Shown here one piece after another: positions 44,856 to 56,182 of a DNA stretch of 64,000 bases. The position numbers and the translations under genes are program-made. This DNA is from Burkholderiales bacterium (GTDB lineage Bacteria > Pseudomonadota > Gammaproteobacteria > Burkholderiales > Burkholderiaceae_C), in contig JADJDV010000004.1 of assembly GCA_016702555.1 (NCBI GenBank), positions 124,001-188,000 of the forward strand, in the 5' to 3' direction. A model generated the notes under the pieces. The model was not told where the DNA came from, ran no database searches, and was given only the letters and a program-made list of their open reading frames with translations. How positions within the stretch are numbered: position 1 is the stretch's first letter; the number at the start of each line of letters is the position of its first letter.

Positions 44856-45629
44856 ATGCGCAAATCGCTGCCCGACGCCCACCAGACCCCGACCATCCAG
44901 GTGATTGAGCGCATGTTCTCGCTGATCGACGTGCTGGCCTCGCGCGAAGAGCCGATGTCGCTGAAAGAGATCAGCCAGCAGACCGGACTGCATCCCTCGA
45001 CCACGCACCGCATCCTCAACGATCTGGCGGTCGGCCGCTTCATCGACCGGCCCGAGGCCGGCAGCTACCGCCTGGGCATGCGCCTGCTCGAGTTGGGCAA
45101 CCTGGTCAAGGGCCGGCTGAACGTGCGCGACGCCGCGCTGGAGCCGATGCGCGAACTGCACAAACTGATCCAGCAGCCGGTCAACCTGAGCGTGCGCCAG
45201 GGCGACGAAATCGTCTACATCGAACGCGCCTACAGCGAGCGCTCCGGCATGCAGGTGGTGCGCGCCATCGGCGGCCGTGCGCCGCTGCACCTGACCTCTA
45301 CCGGCAAGCTGTTCCTGGCCTCCGACGACCTGCAGCGCGTGCGCGCCTACGCCACCCGCACCGGCCTGGCCGGCCAGACCCGCAACAGCCTCACCCAGCT
45401 GCCGCTGCTCGAACGCGAACTGGCGCGCGTGCGCCAATCCGGCACCGCGCACGACAACGAAGAGCTGGAACTCGGCGTGCGCTGCATGGCCGCCGGCATC
45501 CACGACGACCAGGGCAAGCTGGTGGCCGGTCTGTCCATCTCCGCTCCCGCCGACCGGCTCGACGACAACTGGCTACCGCGGCTGCAACAAACCGCCAACC
45601 AGATTTCGGCGGCGCTCGGGCATATCTGA
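44856..45629 (+). CDS. IclR-family transcriptional regulator
   Basis: A 257-aa IclR protein. Winged helix-turn-helix at about 14-75 (LKEISQQTGLHPSTTHRILNDLAVGRFID), effector-binding GAF-like domain with IGGRAPLHLTSTGKLFLA and ELELGVRCMAAGIHDDQG. 26 bp after bpt. Target genes are not evident nearby. Confidence 0.93.
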   Translation: MRKSLPDAHQTPTIQVIERMFSLIDVLASREEPMSLKEISQQTGLHPSTTHRILNDLAVGRFIDRPEAGSYRLGMRLLELGNLVKGRLNVRDAALEPMRELHKLIQQPVNLSVRQGDEIVYIERAYSERSGMQVVRAIGGRAPLHLTSTGKLFLASDDLQRVRAYATRTGLAGQTRNSLTQLPLLERELARVRQSGTAHDNEELELGVRCMAAGIHDDQGKLVAGLSISAPADRLDDNWLPRLQQTANQISAALGHI

Positions 45630-45727
45630 GGTCTGACGGATCTGAGGCCGGACGGGCCGCCAATGCAACTGGCGTGCAAACAAGCCTGAGCACACCGGCT
45701 CTACACACTTTATAGACACCATCAACG

Positions 45728-45750
45728 AAAAACGGCACCTGAAAGTGCCG
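45728..45750 (-). terminator. Terminator after tRNA-Val
   Basis: CGGCAC-CTGAAA-GTGCCG stem followed on the minus strand by T5, 18 bp downstream of the tRNA 3' end. Confidence 0.82.
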
Positions 45751-45767
45751 TAAGTCATTGATGTATA

Positions 45768-45842
45768 TGGTGGGTGATGCAGGGTTTGAACCTGCGACCC
45801 CTGCCGTGTGAAGGCAGTGCTCTACCGCTGAGCTAATCACCC
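45768..45842 (-). tRNA. tRNA-Val (CAC)
   Basis: 75 nt including an encoded CCA. Acceptor GGGTGAT pairs with ATCACCC; the anticodon stem CTGCC/GGCAG encloses TTCACAC, anticodon CAC; the T-arm is GCAGG-TTCAAAC-CCTGC. Confidence 0.96.
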
Positions 45843-45876
45843 GACTCGCCTGTGTGGCGAAGCGTGGAATTATATA

Positions 45877-46590
45877 TCAAGGCCCAGCGTCGGCCATGCG
45901 CCAGAAGGTCTTGCCACCGCTCGATCGATCCAGTTGCGTCAGCACCTCGGCATGCGCAGACAGTTCCTGTTCGCTGGCCAGCAGCACGGGCAGATCGAAG
46001 ACGCTCAGATCGACCTGCTCGATGACGACACCGGGCGTATTCACCTCGCCCAGGTCAATCAGCAGCGCCTCTTGTCCGCGCGTGAGGTTGATGTAGACAT
46101 CGGCCAGCAGTTCGGCATCAAGCAGCGCGCCGTGCAGCGTGCGGCCTGAGTTGTCCACGCCGAGTCGGTCGCACAGCGCGTCCAGGCTGTTGCGCTTGCC
46201 CGGGAACAACTGCTTGGCCATGGCCAGGGTGTCGGTCACCTGGCCGACGAAGCTGGCGAAGGCCGGCTTGCCCAGACGCTCCAGCTCCTTGTTGAGAAAG
46301 CCGATGTCGAATGCGGCGTTGTGGATGATGATCTCGGCGCCCTCCAGGTAGCGCAGGATGTCATCGGCCACTTCGGCGAACTTGGGCTTGTCGCGCAGGA
46401 ATTCGTTGCTGATGCCGTGCACCTTGAGCGCGTCCTCGTGGCTGTCGCGCTCGGGGTTGAGATAGAAGTGCAGGTTGTTGCCGGTCAGCTTGCGGCCGAG
46501 CAACTCGACGCAACCAATCTCGATGATGCGGTCGCCGCCTTCGGCGGACAGGCCGGTGGTCTCGGTGTCAAGGACGATCTGGCGCGACAT
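45877..46590 (-). CDS. dnaQ: DNA polymerase III epsilon subunit (3'-5' exonuclease)
   Basis: A 237-aa proofreading subunit of the DEDDh family. ExoI DTETTGL (residues 7-13), ExoII HNAAFDIGFL and ExoIII HGALLDAELLADVY hold the catalytic acids and His; a short C-terminal region would bind the alpha subunit. ATG 46590 gives the standard MSRQIVLDTETTG start. It follows iscA. Confidence 0.96.
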   Translation of the reverse strand: MSRQIVLDTETTGLSAEGGDRIIEIGCVELLGRKLTGNNLHFYLNPERDSHEDALKVHGISNEFLRDKPKFAEVADDILRYLEGAEIIIHNAAFDIGFLNKELERLGKPAFASFVGQVTDTLAMAKQLFPGKRNSLDALCDRLGVDNSGRTLHGALLDAELLADVYINLTRGQEALLIDLGEVNTPGVVIEQVDLSVFDLPVLLASEQELSAHAEVLTQLDRSSGGKTFWRMADAGP

Positions 46591-46633
46591 CAGCGCACCC
46601 GTCCGATGACGATGAACACGGGTGGCACCGGCA

Positions 46634-46957
46634 TCAGACGCGGAACGATTCGCCGCAGCCGCAGCGGTCGCGCTCATTCGGGTTGTTGAAGCGAAAACCC
46701 TCGTTCAAGCCATCGCGCACATAGTCGAGTTCGGTGCCATCGATGAAGGCCAGGTATTTCGGGTCGATCATCAGCTTGACGCCGCGCTCCTCGAACAAGA
46801 GATCGCCCGGCGTGACGTCATCGACGTAATCAAGCTTGTACGCCAGGCCCGAGCAGCCGGTGGTGGAAACGCCCAAGCGCACGCCCACGCCCTTGCCACG
46901 CTTGGTGAGGTATTTGTTGACATGCCGCGCCGCGGCTTCGGTCAGTGTGATGGACAT
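46634..46957 (-). CDS. iscA: A-type iron-sulfur carrier (IscA)
   Basis: A 107-aa HesB/IscA carrier for Fe-S cluster delivery. The three conserved Cys are in TTGCSGLAY (about residue 35) and CGCGESF (C-terminal CxC). The ISC-type start MSITLTEAAARHV and the context favour IscA over ErpA. It sits 10 bp after a cupin gene, with iscS further upstream and no iscU between. Confidence 0.92.
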   Translation of the reverse strand: MSITLTEAAARHVNKYLTKRGKGVGVRLGVSTTGCSGLAYKLDYVDDVTPGDLLFEERGVKLMIDPKYLAFIDGTELDYVRDGLNEGFRFNNPNERDRCGCGESFRV

Positions 46958-46967
46958 GATGGTTTCC

Positions 46968-47321
46968 TCAATCGTTGCGCAAGGCGATGGTCAGGATCAC
47001 CACCGATGACACGACCGCCAACAGGTGATGCGGCTCGCCGCGCAGCAGGTACAACATTTCGCCCTCTTTCAGGCGTGCCTTGGGCCGGGGATGCTCGCTG
47101 TCGACCGGATGCGAGCCGACATCCACGCAGCCGCGGACGCACTGCAAGGTGATCTCGCCATTGACCCGGTGATCCACCATCCGGCGCCCCTCGGGCATCA
47201 ACAGCTGGATCACCTCCAGATCCTGCGATTTGAACAACGCGCGCGACTCGAACTCTGCCGGCAACGGTCCCTCGGGCACCAAGGCTTCCGTTTGTCCAGG
47301 TAAGAGGTGTTCAAGAGCCAT
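46968..47321 (-). CDS. Small cupin-fold protein
   Basis: A 117-aa protein with a single cupin-like barrel: VIQLLMPEGRRMVDHRVNGEITLQCVRGCVDV (first motif, with G and E but only one His) and LKEGEMLYLLRGEPHHLLAV (second motif with a His pair). Function unknown. It sits between iscS and iscA where iscU is normally found; it has no IscU-like cysteines and is not a scaffold. Confidence 0.75.
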   Translation of the reverse strand: MALEHLLPGQTEALVPEGPLPAEFESRALFKSQDLEVIQLLMPEGRRMVDHRVNGEITLQCVRGCVDVGSHPVDSEHPRPKARLKEGEMLYLLRGEPHHLLAVVSSVVILTIALRND

Positions 47322-47430
47322 GTCGCAGTGCCTCCAAGAATCAGTCAGTGAATGGTTTTGTCCCGCCCATTCTCGCCGCAATCGCGGCACCGGATCACCT
47401 CATGGGCATATGGGTCGCCGTGCAGGGGAT

Positions 47431-48648
47431 TCAAGACGCCACTGGTGCGGCAGCAGCAGGATCGATGTCGCTTTTTCGCCTCCGCTCGCGCAACTGCGTC
47501 ACGCGATCGCGGATGGTGCTCGCCGCGCGGTCGACCTCGTCCTCGGTGCTGAAACGGCCAAGCGTGATGCGCACGCTGGCGTGCGCCTGTTCATCACTGC
47601 GGCCAATCGCACGCAGCACATGGCTAGGCTCCAGGCTGGCCGAGTTGCAGGCCGAGCCACTGCTCACGGCCAGGCTCTCGAGCCCCATGATCAGCGCCTC
47701 GCCCTCGAAACCATCGAAACCCAGGTTGATGTTGTGCGGCACGCGCTGCGTGGGATGCCCGTTAAGGAACAGTCCAGGCAACGCCTTCAGTCCGCTCAGC
47801 AACCGCTCGCGCAAGGCGCGCAGCCGGACATCATCCTGCGCCAGCTCCGCACCGGCCAGACGAAAGGCCTCGCCCATGCCGACGATCTGGTGCGTGGGCA
47901 GGGTGCCCGGGCGCAGCCCGCGCTCCTGACCGCCGCCATGCAGTTGTGCCTGCACACGCACGCGCGGCTGACGGCGCAGATACAGGGCACCGATGCCCTT
48001 GGGCCCGTAGGTCTTGTGCGCGGTGAGACTCATCAGGTCGACCGGCATTGCGCTCAGATCGATCGGCAGCTTGCCCGTGGACTGCGCGGCATCGACGTGG
48101 AAAACCACGCTGCGCTCGCGGCACACGGCGCCGATGGCGACGATGTCCTGGACCACGCCGATCTCATTGTTCACGTGCATCACGCTGGCCACGATGGTGT
48201 CGGGCCGCAGCGCCGCCTTGAACTGATCCAGGTCCAGCAGGCCATCTTCCCGCACGTCCAAGTACGTGACTTCGAAGCCTTGCCGCTCCAGTTCGTGCAA
48301 GGTGTCCAGCACGGCCTTGTGCTCGGTCTTGAGGGTGACGAGATGCCGCCCCTTGTCCTGCTGCGCTTGCGCTGCGCCCTTCAGCGCCAGGTTGTTCGAC
48401 TCGGTCGCGCCGCTGGTCCACACGATCTCACGCGGATCGGCACCGATCAGGTCAGCGACCTGCTCGCGTGCGGCTTCGATGGCCTGCTCAGCCGCCCAGC
48501 CCCAAGCATGATGGCTGGAGGCGTTACCGAAGCGCGCGTCGAGCCAGGGCAGCATGGCATCCAGCACACGCGGATCAACCGGCGTGGTGGCGCCATAGTC
48601 CAGGTAGATCGGCAAGCGGGTTGCTGGGCTCATGACGGCGTCATGCAC
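47431..48648 (-). CDS. iscS: Cysteine desulfurase IscS
   Basis: A 405-aa PLP enzyme supplying persulfide sulfur for Fe-S assembly. PLP lysine in SLTAHKTYGPKG, group I catalytic Cys in SSGSACNSASLEPSHVL, and the IscS start PIYLDYGATTPVD. ATG 48648 or ATG 48633 could start it; neither has a strong ribosome site. 39 bp after iscR, so probably in its operon. Confidence 0.95.
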   Translation of the reverse strand: MHDAVMSPATRLPIYLDYGATTPVDPRVLDAMLPWLDARFGNASSHHAWGWAAEQAIEAAREQVADLIGADPREIVWTSGATESNNLALKGAAQAQQDKGRHLVTLKTEHKAVLDTLHELERQGFEVTYLDVREDGLLDLDQFKAALRPDTIVASVMHVNNEIGVVQDIVAIGAVCRERSVVFHVDAAQSTGKLPIDLSAMPVDLMSLTAHKTYGPKGIGALYLRRQPRVRVQAQLHGGGQERGLRPGTLPTHQIVGMGEAFRLAGAELAQDDVRLRALRERLLSGLKALPGLFLNGHPTQRVPHNINLGFDGFEGEALIMGLESLAVSSGSACNSASLEPSHVLRAIGRSDEQAHASVRITLGRFSTEDEVDRAASTIRDRVTQLRERRRKSDIDPAAAAPVAS

Positions 48649-48687
48649 AGGCCGGCCCGGGCACGGCAGCGACTCGTCTCGACCGAC

Positions 48688-49221
48688 TCACTTCGACGTC
48701 ATGCCACCGAGTGCGAACACCGAGTTGGGTGCGTTGACGCGAATCGGCTTGACCACCGGCGCACTGGAGATCGCGCGCTTGGCGGCTGGCTTGTCACCGA
48801 TCTCGATGCCGCGCGCATGCTGGTCGTCCACCAGCTTCTGCAAAGTGACCGACTCGAGAAACTCAAGCATGCGCGTATTCAGCGTGGCCCACAGATCGTG
48901 CGTCATGCAGCGGCCACCATCGGCGCGACAGTTCTCGCGGCCGCCGCAATGCGTCGCATCCAGCGGTTCATCGACCGAGAGGATGATGTCGGCCACCGTG
49001 ATGTCGCCCGCTTTCCGACCCAGTGAATAGCCACCGCCCGGACCACGCGTCGACTCCACCAACTCATGCCGACGCAGCTTGCCAAACAATTGCTCCAGAT
49101 ACGACAGCGAGATCTGCTGGCGCTGGCTGATCGCCGCCAGCGTGACCGGTCCGTTGCCCTGGCGCAGTGCCAGATCAATCATCGCGGTCACTGCGAATCG
49201 TCCCTTGGTGGTGAGGCGCAT
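48688..49221 (-). CDS. iscR: Fe-S cluster regulator IscR
   Basis: A 177-aa Rrf2-family [2Fe-2S] repressor. It starts MRLTTKGRFAVTAMIDLALR with an Rrf2 helix-turn-helix; the cluster ligands are C-x5-C-x5-C (HCGGRENCRADGGRCMTHDLW) and the following His. AAGGAG precedes ATG 49221. An IscR-type operator lies upstream, so autoregulation is likely. Confidence 0.96.
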   Translation of the reverse strand: MRLTTKGRFAVTAMIDLALRQGNGPVTLAAISQRQQISLSYLEQLFGKLRRHELVESTRGPGGGYSLGRKAGDITVADIILSVDEPLDATHCGGRENCRADGGRCMTHDLWATLNTRMLEFLESVTLQKLVDDQHARGIEIGDKPAAKRAISSAPVVKPIRVNAPNSVFALGGMTSK

Positions 49222-49349
49222 GGTCAACTCCTTGATATCAGGTTGAAAAACCCGGCATTGACGCCGTCGACCGGGCACATCCCTCGTCCATCACAATCGC
49301 GCGCCCGAGGTTCACGCCGGTTCTGGCGCCTCGAATAACCCCACGACTC

Positions 49350-49374
49350 AATCCCGAGTATTTCAATCAAGTAT
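49350..49374 (-). promoter_or_regulatory. IscR type 1 binding site before iscR
   Basis: On the minus strand: ATACTTGATTGAAA then TACTCGGGATT. This closely matches the E. coli iscR operator (ATAGTTGACC-N4-TACTCGGGAAT type). It lies 129 bp upstream of the iscR ATG. Confidence 0.78.
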
Positions 49375-49597
49375 AGCGGATTTTCGTTCTGTGCTTGTCG
49401 TTTGCACAGACTGTGCATCAGGAGAGGCCGGAAGCGAATCGAGTCGCAGTGAGTAAGCATTACGCTGGGTCACTGCGACATGGAAGAACCGCTTGAGCAT
49501 GGAGACCACCCTCAAAGTCAATTGAAGTTCCGCACCGGGAATTTCTTTGTGCACTGCTTGGAAAAAATGGGCTGCAAGTCGCCTTCAGCAAGCACAA

Positions 49598-49635
49598 AGA
49601 AAAAGCCCGCTATGTTTAATGCAGCGGGCTTTCCT
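49598..49635 (-). terminator. Terminator downstream of tRNA-Cys
   Basis: AAAGCCCGCT ... AGCGGGCTTT, a 10-bp stem with an 11-base loop, flanked by A- and T-rich ends so that the minus strand ends in a T-rich run. It lies 10 bp after the tRNA-Cys 3' end. The stretch 49375-49597 beyond it shows no gene. Confidence 0.85.
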
Positions 49636-49644
49636 TGTGTATCC

Positions 49645-49718
49645 TGGAGGCGCGTGGCGGAGTCGAACCGCCCTAGACGGATTTGCAATCCGTTGCATAA
49701 CCGCTTTGCTAACGCGCC
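49645..49718 (-). tRNA. tRNA-Cys (GCA)
   Basis: 74 nt with encoded CCA. Acceptor GGCGCGT/ACGCGCC; the anticodon stem ACGGA/TCCGT encloses TTGCAAA, anticodon GCA; T-arm GGCGG-TTCGACT-CCGCC. Confidence 0.97.
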
Positions 49719-49737
49719 GGGGAATGCTGTTTAACTT

Positions 49738-49767
49738 ACAAAAAAAGGAAGCCGGGCTTCCTTTTTT
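49738..49767. terminator. Terminator between tRNA-Gly and tRNA-Cys
   Basis: A6-GGAAGC-CGG-GCTTCC-T6, symmetrical. It ends tRNA-Gly on the minus strand, so tRNA-Cys probably has its own promoter or is cut from read-through. Confidence 0.88.
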
Positions 49768-49799
49768 GCTGCGGCTGGCTTGGTGACCAACTGCGAATT

Positions 49800-49875
49800 T
49801 GGAGCGGGAAACGAGGCTCGAACTCGCGACCTCAACCTTGGCAAGGTTGCGCTCTACCAACTGAGCTATTCCCGC
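49800..49875 (-). tRNA. tRNA-Gly (GCC)
   Basis: 76 nt with encoded CCA. Acceptor GCGGGAA/TTCCCGC; the anticodon stem CAACC/GGTTG encloses TTGCCAA, anticodon GCC; T-arm GCGAG-TTCGAGC-CTCGT. Confidence 0.97.
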
Positions 49876-49961
49876 GTTGCAAGCCTTGCATTATAGCCCG
49901 AAATTTCGGGCTATCGGCGCTGCTTGAAAATTTTTCACGCGACCCACGCCAGGCTGTCGCT

Positions 49962-52391
<2,430 letters not shown>

Positions 52392-52415
52392 GAAGAATCC
52401 TTCAGATGATCAGCC

Positions 52416-52447
52416 GAATATGGCCGCTCAGATCACATTTTCAACCC
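52416..52447 (-). promoter_or_regulatory. Sigma-32-like heat-shock promoter of lon
   Basis: On the minus strand GGGTTGAA, 16 bp, CCATATTC, close to the RpoH consensus CTTGAA-N13-17-CCCCATnT. The -10 lies 25 bp before the lon ATG. Confidence 0.55.
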
Positions 52448-52586
52448 AATGACGGGGTTGGCGCGCGCCGCCAGCACAAATCACCTGAACCAGGGCGATA
52501 GTGAGGCCAGCGCAGACTTTTTGCCGCGACGGCGATCCGGCACCCGTTTCAGCGGCGTGCCGGAGGGCACCAGCCGGTCGCCCGGC

Positions 52587-53852
<1,266 letters not shown>

Positions 53853-53927
53853 GAGATGACAGTTTCATGATGGATCGGCCATGATAACCAAATGAGGCAG
53901 GACAGGCGCTTGGGCCCGCCGCCCGCG

Positions 53928-54539
53928 TCAGGGCCGGTTCGCGATCACCTGATCGACGATGCGGTAGTCCTTGGCCTCTTCGGCCGTCATGTAGTAGTCG
54001 CGCTCGGTGTCGTTCTGGATCTTTTCCAGCGGCTGGCCGGTGCGCTCGGCCAGGATGCGGTTCATCTGCGCCTTGGTGCGCAGGATGTCGCGCGCCTGGA
54101 TCTCGATGTCGGTGGCCTGGCCGCGCGCGCCGCCCAGCACCTGGTGGATCATGACCTTGCTGTTGGGCAGGCTGTAGCGCTTGCCCTTGGCGCCGGCCGC
54201 CAGCAGGAAGGCGCCCATGCTGGCCGCGAAGCCCAGGCACATGGTGGACACGTCGGGCTTGATGAACTGCATGGTGTCGAAGATCGACATGCCCGCCGTC
54301 ACGCTGCCGCCGGGGCTGTTGATGTAGAGCGAGACGTCCTTGTCGGGGTTCTCGCTCTCCAGGAACAGCAGCTGCGCCACCACCAGGTTGGCGGTCTGGT
54401 CGTTGACCTCGCCCACCAGGAAGATCACGCGCTCTTTCAGCAGGCGCGAGTAAATATCGTAGGAGCGCTCGCCGCGGCCGGACTGTTCGACCACCATCGG
54501 GATCAGGCCAAGCGCGCGCTGGGTTTCGTAATTGCTCAT
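53928..54539 (-). CDS. clpP: ATP-dependent Clp protease proteolytic subunit ClpP
   Basis: A 203-aa serine peptidase. Catalytic triad: Ser in GFAASMGAFLL, His in VMIHQVLGG, Asp in NDTERDYYM. The propeptide-like start MSNYETQRALGLIPMVVEQSGRGERSYDIYSRLLKERVIF is typical. 75 bp upstream of clpX. Confidence 0.97.
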   Translation of the reverse strand: MSNYETQRALGLIPMVVEQSGRGERSYDIYSRLLKERVIFLVGEVNDQTANLVVAQLLFLESENPDKDVSLYINSPGGSVTAGMSIFDTMQFIKPDVSTMCLGFAASMGAFLLAAGAKGKRYSLPNSKVMIHQVLGGARGQATDIEIQARDILRTKAQMNRILAERTGQPLEKIQNDTERDYYMTAEEAKDYRIVDQVIANRP

Positions 54540-54656
54540 GAAAGATTAGCTCCGTGTTCTTGATGCCCAGGCAAATGGGGCCGGAACCACTCGATTCCAA
54601 GCCCCATTGTCACCGCGCCACCGGTGCGCGTGGCGCCGGCTGGCGAATCACCGGGT

Positions 54657-55973
54657 TCAGCCCGGCTGCTGCCCCATCAGGTCATCGAAGCCCAGCGTCT
54701 TCTCGCTCACCTTGGCCTGGCCCAGCACGTGCTCGGTGACGTTGTTCTCGATCACCATGGCCTCGACGTCGGCCAGGCGGCGGTTGTCGGCGTAGTAGTA
54801 GCGCACCACCTCGTCCGGCTTTTCGTAGCTGGCGGCCAGCTCCTCGACCTGCGCCTTGATCTGCTCCGGCTTGGCCTGCAGCTCGTGCGCCTTCACCAGC
54901 TCAGCCACCACCAGCCCCAGGCGCACACGCTGCTCGGCCTGCGGGCGGAAGCTGTCCTCCGGAATCGGCAGCTTCTCCACGTCCTTGATGCCGCGCGCCT
55001 TCAGGTCGGCGCGCGCGCTCTGCACCATGCGGTCAAGCTCAGCCTGCACGCTGGATTTGGGGATGTCCAGTTCGGCCTTGGCCACCAGCGCGTCCATCAC
55101 GGCCTGCTTGTTACGCTGGTTGAGGCGGAACTTCACCTCGCGCTCCAGGTTCTTGCGGATGTCGGCGCGCAGGCCGTCGATCGTGCCGTCCTCGACGCCG
55201 AGCGACTTGGCCAGCTGCTCGTTCACCTCGGGCAGGTGCGTCGCCTCGATCTTCTTCACCGTCACCATGAAGTCGGCCGTCTTGCCGGCCACGTCCTTGC
55301 CGTGGTAATCCTCGGGGAAGCCGAGCGGGAAAGTCTTGTTCTCACCCAGCTTCATGCCGCGCACGGCGTCCTCGAACTCCTTCAGCATCTGGCCTTCGCC
55401 GACGACGAAGGGGAAGTCCTCGGCCTTGCCGCCCTCGAAGGGCTCGCCGTCGATGGTGCCGGCGAAGTCGATGGTCACTCGATCACCGTCCTCGGCGGCG
55501 GCGTCCTTGGCGCGTTGCGCGAAGCTGCGGCGCTGCTTGCGCAGGATGTCGATGGTGCGGTCGATGGCCTCGTCGCTGACGTCGGCCGACACCTTCTCGA
55601 TCTCGGCCGTGGCCAGATCGCCGATCTTGACTTCGGGGAACACCTCGAACACCGCGTCGAAGGCGACCTGGCCCTCGGGTGCGCCTTCGGCCTCGGTGAT
55701 GGTCGGCTGGCCGGCCACGCGCAGGTTGGCTTCGTTGGCGGCGTTGAAGAAGGCCTCGCCCACCTTGTCGTTCATCACGTCGTACTGCACCGAATAGCCG
55801 TACTGGCGCGCCACCACGCTCATCGGCACCTTGCCGGGGCGAAAGCCGTCCATCTTGACGGTGCGGGCGAGCTTCTTCAGGCGCGCGTTGACCTCGTTCT
55901 GGATGGTCTCGACAGGCAGCGTCAGCGTCATCTTGCGCTCGAGCTTCTCAAGGATTTCGACATTCACGGCCAT
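54657..55973 (-). CDS. tig: Trigger factor
   Basis: A 438-aa ribosome-bound chaperone and prolyl isomerase. The ribosome-binding domain has the GFRPGKVPMSVV signature (residues 45-56); the FKBP-type domain spans about 155-245 (GDRVTIDFAGTIDGEPFEGG); the rest is the C-terminal helical arms. First gene of tig-clpP-clpX-lon. Confidence 0.97.
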   Translation of the reverse strand: MAVNVEILEKLERKMTLTLPVETIQNEVNARLKKLARTVKMDGFRPGKVPMSVVARQYGYSVQYDVMNDKVGEAFFNAANEANLRVAGQPTITEAEGAPEGQVAFDAVFEVFPEVKIGDLATAEIEKVSADVSDEAIDRTIDILRKQRRSFAQRAKDAAAEDGDRVTIDFAGTIDGEPFEGGKAEDFPFVVGEGQMLKEFEDAVRGMKLGENKTFPLGFPEDYHGKDVAGKTADFMVTVKKIEATHLPEVNEQLAKSLGVEDGTIDGLRADIRKNLEREVKFRLNQRNKQAVMDALVAKAELDIPKSSVQAELDRMVQSARADLKARGIKDVEKLPIPEDSFRPQAEQRVRLGLVVAELVKAHELQAKPEQIKAQVEELAASYEKPDEVVRYYYADNRRLADVEAMVIENNVTEHVLGQAKVSEKTLGFDDLMGQQPG

Positions 55974-56002
55974 GGCAGTTTTCTCGTCTTGCAGTTGATG
56001 TG

Positions 56003-56089
56003 TGGTGCGCGGGGGGGGACTCGAACCCCCACACCCTTGCGGGCGTCAGGACCTAAACCTGGTGCGTCTACCAATTTCGCCACCCGCGC
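56003..56089 (-). tRNA. tRNA-Leu (TAG)
   Basis: 87 nt class II tRNA with encoded CCA. Acceptor GCGCGGG/CCCGCGC; the anticodon stem CCAGG/CCTG encloses TTTAGGT, anticodon TAG; long variable arm CGCCCGCAAGGGTG; T-arm GGGGG-TTCGAGT-CCCCC. It lies 30 bp before tig. Confidence 0.96.
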
Positions 56090-56182
56090 GGCATTGAAGC
56101 AAATGGGTCGGGCGGCGCGCGCGGCGTGCCGCCCGTTTGAAAATTGGCGAACCGCGCATTTTACCTTGCTGCCGCAGGCAGG

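Noticed and set aside
46968..47321. The small gene between iscS and iscA as iscU
   Set aside because: It has none of the three IscU cysteines nor the LPPVK motif; the fold signature is cupin.
49363..49554. A 63-codon minus-strand frame upstream of iscR
   Set aside because: It overlaps the IscR operator and promoter region, lacks a good ribosome site and resembles nothing.
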